Virus record (IMG/VR): IMGVR_UViG_3300046656_000050
Location: 1-45,833 of that record
Reading direction: 5' to 3' (one strand)
DNA: 45,833 nt
Source: a virus
In this document: piece by piece, positions 28,661 to 37,126 of the stretch
Layout: each line of letters opens with the position of its first letter
How positions within the stretch are numbered: position 1 is the stretch's first letter
The notes under the pieces: model-generated
Databases searched by the model: none
What the model saw: the letters and a program-made list of their open reading frames with translations, nothing else
What the model was told of the DNA's origin: nothing
Translations under genes and position numbers: made by a program

Positions 28661-30558
28661 TGGATAACACTCACGTTCCCATTCCTATTGAAGAGTGGAA
28701 AGGTATGTTCACTCGTGGTGTAGATGATGCTACACCAGAGGGATACTTTCTTGATTCTTTGAATATCAAGTTCAATGAATCAAGTGCTCACACTAGGGAT
28801 GGGAGCGAGAGAATATTAGATGTAATGGATATTGTTAGGTTCTCGATTTATAAGCGGTTAGGTGAGACTTCTAGATTTATCTATCTAAACAGCTCTGGTC
28901 AGTTGTTCGACAGTCTCTTTCCTACCACACCAATTTGGACTGATGCTAGTTTTGTGGACTTTAGTGGTGCTAACTTCAATAACAGATACTATATTACACC
29001 ACACAATAGAGTAACTGGTATTCCTGGTAAGCATCTACTTGTTTACGATGGCAGTGGTGCAGCTAGGTTAGCAGGCGGCGCGGCGCCAATTGGTTTCACA
29101 TTAACTGCTGTTAACTCAGCAACAAGTGGTGATATTGAAAAGGGCACTCATATTATTGCCGTTGCATTTTTGACTGATTCTGGTTTTGTATCCGCGCCGG
29201 GACCGGCGATTTTTGCAATACTTAATGCGAATGGTAGTCATTCTGCTAATATTGGTGGACTACCAATCGGACCTACCGGAACTATTGGCAGAGTTCTGCT
29301 TAGCAGTAAAGCTATCCAAGACTACAATGGTAATCAGTTGGGTTATCAATTGTTCTTTATTCCATCAGCTAATGGTGGGCAGATATTCAACAATTTCGAT
29401 ACCACTGCCACAGTAAGTTATTTTGATGCGGAGTTACAAGCTGATGCCACATATTTATTGGATAACCGCGGACTCATTCCTGCTGGTGTTTGTATCACTG
29501 AATACAATGGTAGGATGTGCATTGCTGGTGTTAACGGCGACGAACACTCGGTGTATATCTCAAAACCATTTGACCCAGAACAGATGAGCACTACTTCTGG
29601 ATTCCTAACGGTTAATCCATTTGATAGTCAAAGTGGAGTTACCAACCTATTCAGTCACAGAGGCAACTTCATAATCAGCAAAAGAAATAGACTTTACCAA
29701 ACGATGGATAACAAGGATGATCCATCCACCTGGACTATTCCAGAAACGGTAGATGAGGGAACTGGAACTGAATGCTTTGGTGTGGCAACAATTCTAGATC
29801 ACAAAAGTCAACAGAATAATTGGGGATTCCTTGCTGATCGTTCAGGTCTTATCATTTATCAAGGCTATGTAACTAGACCTGAAGGATCATGGCTTATTCA
29901 GGATACTTGGCGTAGAATCAACAAGAATGTATTTAACAAGATTCAGATAGTTGTAGATACAGAAACTTCCTCGGTGTATGTTAGTTTACCACTTGATGGA
30001 AGTAATGTACTGACTCACATTCTGTATGGCTACTATGGTGAAGCGTGGTCGGCGTATGGAATGGATTCAATGAAAATCAAGTGGTCACTCTGGACTCTAC
30101 CACTTGGTGTCGTTTCTATTACCTCTGATGTAGATTCCGTCACCGGCGCGAGCGTATTCCAATACTCTGGCACAGCCGGTAACATCTATAAAATTGGAAG
30201 TGATCTTTCTATACACAATGACGACAACAATGCTTACCCTAGCTACATCAAGACCGCTCTCTATACCACTAAACCTAAATGGACGCAGCACATAGCTTTG
30301 GTTGGAATGAGAATCGGTGGTAATGGAGTTTTGCATACATCCTGTCATGGTCAGGATAATGTGGATTTCAAAGCTCTCCGAGACAAAAACCTAAGTCTCG
30401 CGCCGGGTAGGGATATAGAGGTAAAGGCTAACTTTCAGTCAACTAAAATTGCAATCAAGATTGCAACTGGTGATAGCATTGATGAATACTTTAAGATAAG
30501 TAGAATGGATATTTATCTTAAACCTATGTGGCAGACTACCTACGATCAAACTATCTAA
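28660..30558 (+). CDS. Tail nozzle/stabiliser-like protein
   Basis: 632 aa. The start MDNTHVPIPIEEWKG overlaps the preceding stop; a longer in-frame start at 28630 is unlikely. EGYFLDSLNIKFNESSAHTRDGS is typical of podovirus nozzle proteins (T7 gp12/P22 gp10 type): a beta-propeller presented below the adaptor. Repeating blades such as GRMCIAGVNGDEHSVYIS and NRLYQTMDNKDDPSTWT support it. Position after connector genes and before fibres agrees. Confidence 0.65.
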   Translation: MDNTHVPIPIEEWKGMFTRGVDDATPEGYFLDSLNIKFNESSAHTRDGSERILDVMDIVRFSIYKRLGETSRFIYLNSSGQLFDSLFPTTPIWTDASFVDFSGANFNNRYYITPHNRVTGIPGKHLLVYDGSGAARLAGGAAPIGFTLTAVNSATSGDIEKGTHIIAVAFLTDSGFVSAPGPAIFAILNANGSHSANIGGLPIGPTGTIGRVLLSSKAIQDYNGNQLGYQLFFIPSANGGQIFNNFDTTATVSYFDAELQADATYLLDNRGLIPAGVCITEYNGRMCIAGVNGDEHSVYISKPFDPEQMSTTSGFLTVNPFDSQSGVTNLFSHRGNFIISKRNRLYQTMDNKDDPSTWTIPETVDEGTGTECFGVATILDHKSQQNNWGFLADRSGLIIYQGYVTRPEGSWLIQDTWRRINKNVFNKIQIVVDTETSSVYVSLPLDGSNVLTHILYGYYGEAWSAYGMDSMKIKWSLWTLPLGVVSITSDVDSVTGASVFQYSGTAGNIYKIGSDLSIHNDDNNAYPSYIKTALYTTKPKWTQHIALVGMRIGGNGVLHTSCHGQDNVDFKALRDKNLSLAPGRDIEVKANFQSTKIAIKIATGDSIDEYFKISRMDIYLKPMWQTTYDQTI

Positions 30559-30559
30559 A

Positions 30560-31465
30560 ATGGGCGACAATCAAAACACAGTAAACAACTTAATAGGTGG
30601 TATTGAGTTTAGGGATAGCAGGCTTGCTAGTCTACTGCAAACTCTAGCTAATGACCTTTATGGTCTAAATAGGCAAATAAACCCACCTGAAACTCAGAGT
30701 AAGAACTTAATCATTGGTGGTGGTGGAATCACGGTGGTTCCCGCTACTGGATTCACAATATTAATATTCTTAAATGATATAAGACTGAACTGGAATGTAC
30801 CTTCAACTGGCATATTCTTGTATGAAGTTAGGCTCGGCACGGTTTACGAAACGGCTAACATCTTATTGACTACGGCAACCCACAGCGCGGACATTGACCC
30901 GGTAAGTCGATTTATCGTTACGAATGCTAATTACACGTTTTGGTTAACAACTGAGGATGAGTTTGGTAACAGAAGTCTGCCATTGACTTCTACCATCAAT
31001 ATCCCAGCTATCGGCGCGTCGAACCTTACGGGTAGTGTGGTAGGTAATAGCGTACTATTGAGATGGACCGCGCCGACCAGTTCCTTTCAGATTAAGCACT
31101 ACATAGTCTACAGAAATGGTGCGGTTATAGGTACCCTCAATGGAACCTTCGATGTAGTCTTCGAGCCTGTAGCCGGATCGTATTCTTATCAAGTTCAAGC
31201 CGTTGATATCGTTGGTAACTTAGGTCCAATCTCTGGGGTGGTTGATTTTGCTTTAGGTAATCCAACTGATTATTTTCTCTTTGCAACAATAAATGATCCC
31301 TTCGCTGGTGGTAAGGTTAACTGCGCCGTTGATATGGATGGTAGATTGCTAATGAATATTAGCACTACTGATACTTGGACTGATCATTTTGTTAACAATG
31401 GTTGGACTACTATCCAACAACAAATAACTGCTGGATACCCATACTATTGGGAGCCTGGACCCTAA
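30560..31465 (+). CDS. Fibronectin III-like virion protein, 301 aa
   Basis: Two FnIII-like segments: residues about 60-155 (DIRLNWNVPSTGIFLYEVRLG... FWLTTEDEFGNRS) and about 160-230 (LRWTAPTSSFQIKHYIVYRNG...YSYQVQAVDIVGNLGPIS). The N-terminal 50 residues are helical and may anchor to the tail. FnIII repeats in phages mediate surface contacts. First gene of the second fibre cluster. Confidence 0.7.
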   Translation: MGDNQNTVNNLIGGIEFRDSRLASLLQTLANDLYGLNRQINPPETQSKNLIIGGGGITVVPATGFTILIFLNDIRLNWNVPSTGIFLYEVRLGTVYETANILLTTATHSADIDPVSRFIVTNANYTFWLTTEDEFGNRSLPLTSTINIPAIGASNLTGSVVGNSVLLRWTAPTSSFQIKHYIVYRNGAVIGTLNGTFDVVFEPVAGSYSYQVQAVDIVGNLGPISGVVDFALGNPTDYFLFATINDPFAGGKVNCAVDMDGRLLMNISTTDTWTDHFVNNGWTTIQQQITAGYPYYWEPGP

Positions 31466-31466
31466 C

Positions 31467-31955
31467 ATGTCTATTGATTACATCTCAATTCTGGATAGTA
31501 ATGGAATTCCTGTTAAAGTACTTGCGGAGGATCTTGGTTCCTCTACATGGATTCAGGCAGTAAAGGTATGTAAGGGTCCAGATGGTGTATGTGAGGTTGT
31601 TACTCAAAATGATCCACTGCCAGTACTGACTGGACTACAAATAGTTAGTGACTTTTCAGAGACTACATTTCAAGTTAACACTATTGGAGATAACCTTGTA
31701 ATTCCTGGTGTTTCTGGGAAGGTCATTTATATTTGGGGATTCATGATCCAAAACCAAAGCTCAAGTCTTCAAGTTATTATACTTAGAAGTAATACTATGG
31801 ATTTGCCACCTACCATAGTTATGCCTCCATACCAGTGGTTCGACAAACCACCAATGGGTAGATCGTGGTTCAGGACAGCGGCGTCGGAAAACTTTAATAT
31901 CAATCTGCTCAATGCTACGGGTGTTGCTGGAAAAGTCTGGTACACTCAAGTCTAA
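31467..31955 (+). CDS. Beta-sandwich virion protein, 162 aa
   Basis: A conserved-looking small structural protein: VIPGVSGKVIYIWGFMIQNQ...IILRSNTMDLPPTIVMPPYQW...NINLLNATGVAGKVWYTQV. The last two strands resemble the C-terminal sheet of phage base/fibre tips. Stop overlaps the next start. Confidence 0.6.
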   Translation: MSIDYISILDSNGIPVKVLAEDLGSSTWIQAVKVCKGPDGVCEVVTQNDPLPVLTGLQIVSDFSETTFQVNTIGDNLVIPGVSGKVIYIWGFMIQNQSSSLQVIILRSNTMDLPPTIVMPPYQWFDKPPMGRSWFRTAASENFNINLLNATGVAGKVWYTQV

Positions 31956-32524
31956 TGAGCACTCTTCTCCTACTCATCGGTCCCGGTATTTTCTCTTCTA
32001 GTGTACCTACCCTATCCGGTAAGTATTACAATACTTACGATTTTGGGTTGGTAGTTCAGAAGGTCATTGTTAATGTTGATTGGACAGTAACTAACATAAC
32101 TGGATCTGGTACTGTTTCATCGTATATCTCTGTATCAACGGACGGAATAACATACACAACTCCAGTACAAACAGCCGCGCTGTACGCCGACGCCGTGAGA
32201 TTTGCTCACGTTGAAATTTTCTTCACTGCAAGTAATGATAGGTCAGCAGTGAAGCTAGCTAACCTTAAAGTATCGTTGAATGTTCATAATGAAAATGACA
32301 GCGGCGCCGTACATGCTTTGAGTACTGACGCTCTAGGAACACGGGTAACATTCAACAAGACTTTCCAAGCTGTGAATTCTATTACAGTAACTCCAATCAG
32401 TAGCAGTACAGCATTTGCTGCATACAATAATGCAGATAAGTTTGGGTTTAATGTGTTTGTATGGGATCAGTCGGGAGTTAGAATTACTAGGGATGTAACT
32501 TGGATAGCTAGGGGAGTTCTTTAG
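31955..32524 (+). CDS. Beta-rich virion protein, 189 aa
   Basis: All-beta pattern (VNVDWTVTNITGSGTVSSYISVSTDGITYTT, RFAHVEIFFTASNDRS), like a discoidin/jelly-roll accessory domain found in fibre clusters. No signal peptide, no enzyme motif. Coupled to its upstream neighbour. Confidence 0.6.
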   Translation: MSTLLLLIGPGIFSSSVPTLSGKYYNTYDFGLVVQKVIVNVDWTVTNITGSGTVSSYISVSTDGITYTTPVQTAALYADAVRFAHVEIFFTASNDRSAVKLANLKVSLNVHNENDSGAVHALSTDALGTRVTFNKTFQAVNSITVTPISSSTAFAAYNNADKFGFNVFVWDQSGVRITRDVTWIARGVL

Positions 32525-32525
32525 T

Positions 32526-32696
32526 ATGAGTACATCAATCCAAGAAGTATTAATGCTTTTGGGTGACAAGGTAATCGAGATTCACGAAAAAGACAAGCTA
32601 ATCAACGCATACAAAACTGAGTTAGAGAGACTTGAAGGCGATAACAAACAACTAAGAGAAGACTTGGGTAAGTTTCAGCAAGCTAAGGTAGAATAA
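32526..32696 (+). CDS. Coiled-coil microprotein, 56 aa
   Basis: Starts two bases after the preceding stop and ends two bases before the next ATG, so it fits the operon exactly. The sequence (IQEVLMLLGDKVIEIHEKDK...ELERLEGDNKQLREDLGKFQ) is a continuous heptad pattern; it probably forms a coiled-coil linking fibres. Confidence 0.65.
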   Translation: MSTSIQEVLMLLGDKVIEIHEKDKLINAYKTELERLEGDNKQLREDLGKFQQAKVE

Positions 32697-32698
32697 AT

Positions 32699-33826
32699 AT
32701 GGCCGACTGGTCACACCCACTTCTTTCTGATCTCTATACAGATGTACTACCCGCACTGACAGGTAGAGATATCGATGCCATAACTTTACTCAAAAATCCA
32801 GCATCAAATGTGCCAGTTGGCACAATGGCATATGATAGAAGCTTTGATTTATTTAAAGAGTGGAGTGGGACTGCATTTGTAAATAAGAGGCTTTCCATTG
32901 CTGGTGGTGGTACCGGCGCGGACAATGCAACTCAGGCCAGGATTAATCTTGGTTTGGGTAGCATGGCAACTCAAAATTCCAATGCTGTAAGTATCACTGG
33001 TGGCACAATTAGTGGCGTTGCGTTTGATGCCAATGCTATCACCGCTGGTATTGTTGCCTTAGCCAGAGGTGGAACCGGCGCGAGTTTAGCATTAGGTGGC
33101 GCCGGTAGTTTCTTGCAGTCTAATGGTTCTAGTGTGGGATTTGGTGTAAGTGGAGCTGCACTTACTAATCTAAATGCTAGTGCTATTGTAGCTGGTGTTC
33201 TACCACTGGCTTTTGGTGGAACTGGATCTGCGCTAGGTTTAGCTGGCTATGGAGCATTTCTAGGTTCAAATGGTGGTGGCGTTCTGTTCATGACAGATGG
33301 GCAGGCCATTGTAAATCTCAATGCCGGCGCGTTAGCATTTGGTACTGTTCCGCCAGGTAGATTGCCACCACAAAAAGTAATTCAGACAGTTTTCTTTTCT
33401 GATAGTTCAAACAATTCTATCTCTGTTGTGAATTTTGTAACAGCATCTACTATGGCAGTAGCAGCAACTTCTGCTGCTGGCGGAGGCTTTCATCTTACCG
33501 GCGCCGCTAATGTCGCAGCTTCTACTAGTGTTGTTGGAAATGCATTTGTAAACGTTGTTATCCAAAGAAGTGTAAATGGTGGTGCGTTCTTACAGGTAGC
33601 TGATGTTGGTGGAAGTCTTGGCGCATTCTACAATCTTGGTACAGCTGGTATTGTCTCAACTACTGGCATGATTGCAGTTGATTATTTTGATAATCCTGGA
33701 CCTGCCGGTACTGGTGTTGTTTATCGATTAGGATTTTCACTTAGTGGCAGTATAAGTTCCGGTCAGGGCGCGGCAAATCTTGGTTTGAGTAAGCGTAGAG
33801 CTTTAACTTTGATTGAGTATCTATGA
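32699..33826 (+). CDS. Tail fibre with GGTG repeat stalk, 375 aa
   Basis: The N-terminal 70 residues attach (PVGTMAYDRSFDLFKEWSGTAFVNK). Then GGGTGADNATQARINLG, ALARGGTGASLALGG and LAFGGTGSALGL repeat the GGTGA..A..NLG unit of many trimeric phage fibres. The C-terminal 130 residues are a beta-rich tip (SDSSNNSISVVNFV...YRLGFSLSGSI). Probably receptor-binding. Overlaps the next gene by 4 nt. Confidence 0.75.
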   Translation: MADWSHPLLSDLYTDVLPALTGRDIDAITLLKNPASNVPVGTMAYDRSFDLFKEWSGTAFVNKRLSIAGGGTGADNATQARINLGLGSMATQNSNAVSITGGTISGVAFDANAITAGIVALARGGTGASLALGGAGSFLQSNGSSVGFGVSGAALTNLNASAIVAGVLPLAFGGTGSALGLAGYGAFLGSNGGGVLFMTDGQAIVNLNAGALAFGTVPPGRLPPQKVIQTVFFSDSSNNSISVVNFVTASTMAVAATSAAGGGFHLTGAANVAASTSVVGNAFVNVVIQRSVNGGAFLQVADVGGSLGAFYNLGTAGIVSTTGMIAVDYFDNPGPAGTGVVYRLGFSLSGSISSGQGAANLGLSKRRALTLIEYL

Positions 33827-34197
33827 TTGTTAGGAGGCCAAGAGTTGCAGAACTTGAAAAACTCAAACAACTCCACGAGCCTTTTAGTGACCAGTTTCCT
33901 TTTCCTGATCTTAGCCATGTGTCTTCTATTTATGTCGTGGAAGATGACGGACAAATCCTGGGATTTGGAACGCTCCAACCAATACTTGAGGCAACGATAG
34001 TGTTAGATCAAAAGGCTACCATGCAAGAGAAGATGAGTGCCTTGAGATTGCTTCAACAAAAGGCTGAGCAAGAGGTTGGGGATGGTCAGATTCACATCTT
34101 TGTTCAAGCTAAGAAGTTTCTGAATTTGATGAAGAAACGCTTTGGATATAAATATACCAAGGGTATTGCTCTAGTAAAGATTGTGAGTAAGGAATAA
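33823..34197 (+). CDS. GNAT-fold acetyltransferase-like protein, 124 aa
   Basis: VRRPRVAELEKLKQLHE...SSIYVVEDDGQILGFGTLQPILEA is the first part of a GNAT fold; LRLLQQKAEQEVGD...IHIFVQAKKFLNLMKKRFGYKY matches the later helix-strand and YxxR/KxGF-like end. The acetyl-CoA loop (Q/RxxGxG/A) is weak. Podoviruses often encode a small GNAT-like protein next to internal virion genes (T7 gp13-like place). It may be structural. Confidence 0.6.
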   Translation: MIVRRPRVAELEKLKQLHEPFSDQFPFPDLSHVSSIYVVEDDGQILGFGTLQPILEATIVLDQKATMQEKMSALRLLQQKAEQEVGDGQIHIFVQAKKFLNLMKKRFGYKYTKGIALVKIVSKE

Positions 34198-34201
34198 GAC
34201 T

Positions 34202-35872
34202 ATGGCTAAGGGCGACCAAGAAGATTTAATGTCGGATATCAACAAACAGAAGGGTGTTGCCAATGCCCAGAGTTCTGGGTATATGAATAACCTTCAAAGT
34301 AGGATTGGTGGTGTAGGCACTACTGATCCTAGGACTGGGATATTTACTCCTGGTTACGGCTTGCGTGGTCAGCAAGAAACTCAGTTGAATACTGTTACTC
34401 CACAACTCCAGAATTTTGCTAACACTGGTGGTATTGGTGATGATACTAGACTTGCACTTGGTAGAAGTGCAGGTTCTATTGCTGACCAGTACAGGTATGA
34501 TATTGGTGATAGTCAAAATAAGTTCAATACTATTGGTGCTGGAATAGTACCACCTGATTATTCAGCAGCTAATGCTGGCTATGGTGATATAGCTAGGACT
34601 GGTGGTATTGATCCCACTAGAGCACAGAGTACTTTTGGGATGCTCCAGTCCGGCGCGGGGCCAAACCAAGATATCATAAAACGACTGATGGACACCAATG
34701 GTATGTACGGTGATGTGAATAATACTATTGGCCAACTAAAGAACGCTGATTTTAGTGGTGTTAACAATAGCATCGGTGATCTTGGAAAGATTGACTACAG
34801 CAAAGTTAACAATAGCATTAGCTCACTAAATGATTTCGCTAAGACTGGCGGCGTGACCGACGCCGATAAAGCTCAAATCAATAGGCCGCTCTATGAAGAG
34901 TTTGAGAAGACTGGCGGGTACACGCCGGAAGACATAGCCAATATTAAACGAGAGACTAACGCCACAGTTGGTGCCAACTATAACAACCTAAGTGATGCCC
35001 TAAATAGGCAAAAAGCAACGTCTGGAGGATATGGTGCAAGCTTCGGCGCCGCGCAGCAAAAGCTTGCTAGAGATTCTGCAATGGCTAGCGGTGATCAAGA
35101 TCTCAGTACTAACATTGGCTTAGCTGATACTATTAGACAGGGTAGAATGGATGCTGCTAATAAGATCTCAGCTAACCAACTAGATATTAATAGAATAACT
35201 TCACCTGCTATAGTTAATGCTCTGTCATCTGCTGGAACCCTGGGAACCACGATGACAGGACAGCAGGCAGCTAATATTGCCAAGCAAGGTGAGCTTGGGT
35301 TAGGTGTTGCTCAACAGCAGGGTACTAATCTTAGTAATGCTGGTCAGCTAGGATTGAGTGAATCTGGTCAGCAGATAAATGCATTGGGAACTGCTGGTGA
35401 TTTGAGTACCAGGCAAGGTCAATTACAACTAGCCGCAGCGCAGGGAGATATTGGGGCGCAGCAAGCTGTTCAGCAAGGTAGACTTGCAGGACTGAGTGGA
35501 CTTTCATCTAATCAAACTAATGCTGGTCAACTTAGTTTGGGTCAGGCTGGATTGCTTAGTGATAATGCCAGGTCTGTATTGGGTGCTCAGGGTAATCTTG
35601 CTGGACTTACCTCTAGTAATGTTGGTAATCTTCAGAGCATGATACAGCAGGGCAGGCAGTATGGTACTAGTGGATTGTCTAATCTTTATCAATCTACTAC
35701 TAACCAACTGAGTGATGCTGATCGAAATCAATTGACTGCTATGGGCTTGAGCAATGATCAGATAGCTAAACTACTAGAGATACAACAGAAGGGCGCTGGA
35801 ATGGCTGGCAGTAATCAGCAGATGTTTGGGAATATCATGAGTGGTGTCGGTACTGCTGCTATGTTCCTGTAA
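34202..35872 (+). CDS. Gln/Asn/Gly-rich internal virion protein, 556 aa
   Basis: Low-complexity repeats: NNSIGDLGKIDYSKVNNSI, then from residue about 330 repeats of the (Q)xGxLGLxxxGQQxxN kind (GELGLGVAQQQGTNLSNAGQ and similar). Composition and position after fibres suggest a DNA-ejection protein. The repeats may form an extended flexible rod. Many TGATC-like codon repeats are simply coding. No catalytic motif. Confidence 0.6.
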   Translation: MAKGDQEDLMSDINKQKGVANAQSSGYMNNLQSRIGGVGTTDPRTGIFTPGYGLRGQQETQLNTVTPQLQNFANTGGIGDDTRLALGRSAGSIADQYRYDIGDSQNKFNTIGAGIVPPDYSAANAGYGDIARTGGIDPTRAQSTFGMLQSGAGPNQDIIKRLMDTNGMYGDVNNTIGQLKNADFSGVNNSIGDLGKIDYSKVNNSISSLNDFAKTGGVTDADKAQINRPLYEEFEKTGGYTPEDIANIKRETNATVGANYNNLSDALNRQKATSGGYGASFGAAQQKLARDSAMASGDQDLSTNIGLADTIRQGRMDAANKISANQLDINRITSPAIVNALSSAGTLGTTMTGQQAANIAKQGELGLGVAQQQGTNLSNAGQLGLSESGQQINALGTAGDLSTRQGQLQLAAAQGDIGAQQAVQQGRLAGLSGLSSNQTNAGQLSLGQAGLLSDNARSVLGAQGNLAGLTSSNVGNLQSMIQQGRQYGTSGLSNLYQSTTNQLSDADRNQLTAMGLSNDQIAKLLEIQQKGAGMAGSNQQMFGNIMSGVGTAAMFL

Positions 35873-35887
35873 TTGCTGGGTGACAAT

Positions 35888-37126
35888 ATGAATCTATCAT
35901 TATTGAAGAAAAAGAATCCATTTGATTTCAGCTATTCTGGTCAGCAAACGCAACAACCACAAGATAGTGGGGATGATGATGGACAAGACACCGAGAATGA
36001 TAATGATGAAGATGATGCGGATACTCAAGATGATTCAGACTCAGCAGCAACTAGTGCAGCAGATGATACAGAAGAACAGCCTTCAGTAGCAGAACCATTA
36101 AATCCAACACCACTAGATCCAGCACCACCAGATCAGCAAACAGCACAACCAAATAGATTCCAAAATATCTACAATCAAATGGTCAATCAACCTCAGGGTC
36201 CAATGACCAGGAGGTTCTCTGATTATTTGAGTCAACCTCCACCCACCAAAGAGCAATACAAACCAAGTAAAATGAATAGGTTAGGAGCTATTTTGGGTGG
36301 CGCTAGTGAAGCTTACTTTCGTGGCCCTGGTGCTGGATTGAAGTATAAAGAAGCAATACTAGATCGACCATACCAAGAGGCAATGAATAGGCATGTATTG
36401 CTTGGTAAGCAGTTAGAGCAAGCAGCAGGCATAGAGAGTAAGAATTTAGGCCGCGCCGCTAGTGTAGCCAGAACTGCAACTACAGCAGAAACAGCGGCGG
36501 AAACAAATAGAATCAAAGCAATCCAAGCAGAAACTCAGGCTAGGCATCTTGAATCTGCTGATGCTACTGCTGCCGCTAATGCTGTACAGAGAGGTTGGAA
36601 GACTCATACCAATCCAGTTGATGGGCATCTAATCTTCAGTAAGCCCAAACCTGATGGTACGATTCAAACTGTGGATGGTGGCAAGGCTGGAGAAAGTTTA
36701 TCTGAGAGAGCTAAAAGAATTCTAGAAGAGAAGGTTGCTGTAGAAGGTGTTATCCAAAAACGACAACTTGCTGTAACTGAAGCTGCGGCTGCTGCAAGAT
36801 CTAAGTTGGCTGACAAAGAAAATGAGGCTAGGAAAGAAGCCGCGCTGGAGCTTGCGGCGCAGCAGCAAACTAGGGATAATAAGAATGCAAGAACTCAGCA
36901 ACAGTTGATTAAGGATAGGGGAGAGCAGACCAGAACTAACCAGGCAAATAAACCATCAGAAACTACAGAAACTAAAGTAACTGATGCACAAGGTAATGTT
37001 GCAGGAACCAAAACTACTACCAAGAAAAAAGGTGATAATAAGATTAGCGTTATTCGCCTGTCTGATGGTTTGTCTGGTACAATCGACGAAAAAGATTTTG
37101 ATCCAGCTAAGTACAAGAGACAATAA
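35888..37126 (+). CDS. Internal virion protein with acidic N-terminus, 412 aa
   Basis: I prefer ATG 35888; a TTG at 35873 is possible. Residues about 20-60 are Asp/Gln-rich (GDDDGQDTENDNDEDDADTQ), then a Pro/Gln linker, a helical middle (YKEAILDRPYQEAMNRHVLLG), a long Ala/Glu/Arg coiled coil (TATTAETAAETNRIKAIQAE), and a Lys-rich C-terminal strand. Likely ejection/core protein. Stop overlaps the next start. Confidence 0.6.
   Translation: MNLSLLKKKNPFDFSYSGQQTQQPQDSGDDDGQDTENDNDEDDADTQDDSDSAATSAADDTEEQPSVAEPLNPTPLDPAPPDQQTAQPNRFQNIYNQMVNQPQGPMTRRFSDYLSQPPPTKEQYKPSKMNRLGAILGGASEAYFRGPGAGLKYKEAILDRPYQEAMNRHVLLGKQLEQAAGIESKNLGRAASVARTATTAETAAETNRIKAIQAETQARHLESADATAAANAVQRGWKTHTNPVDGHLIFSKPKPDGTIQTVDGGKAGESLSERAKRILEEKVAVEGVIQKRQLAVTEAAAAARSKLADKENEARKEAALELAAQQQTRDNKNARTQQQLIKDRGEQTRTNQANKPSETTETKVTDAQGNVAGTKTTTKKKGDNKISVIRLSDGLSGTIDEKDFDPAKYKRQ

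Noticed and set aside
34202-35872. Diversity-generating retroelement target or tape-measure protein
   Set aside because: No reverse transcriptase or template repeat, and no long hydrophobic helices or tail-tube genes expected beside a tape measure.
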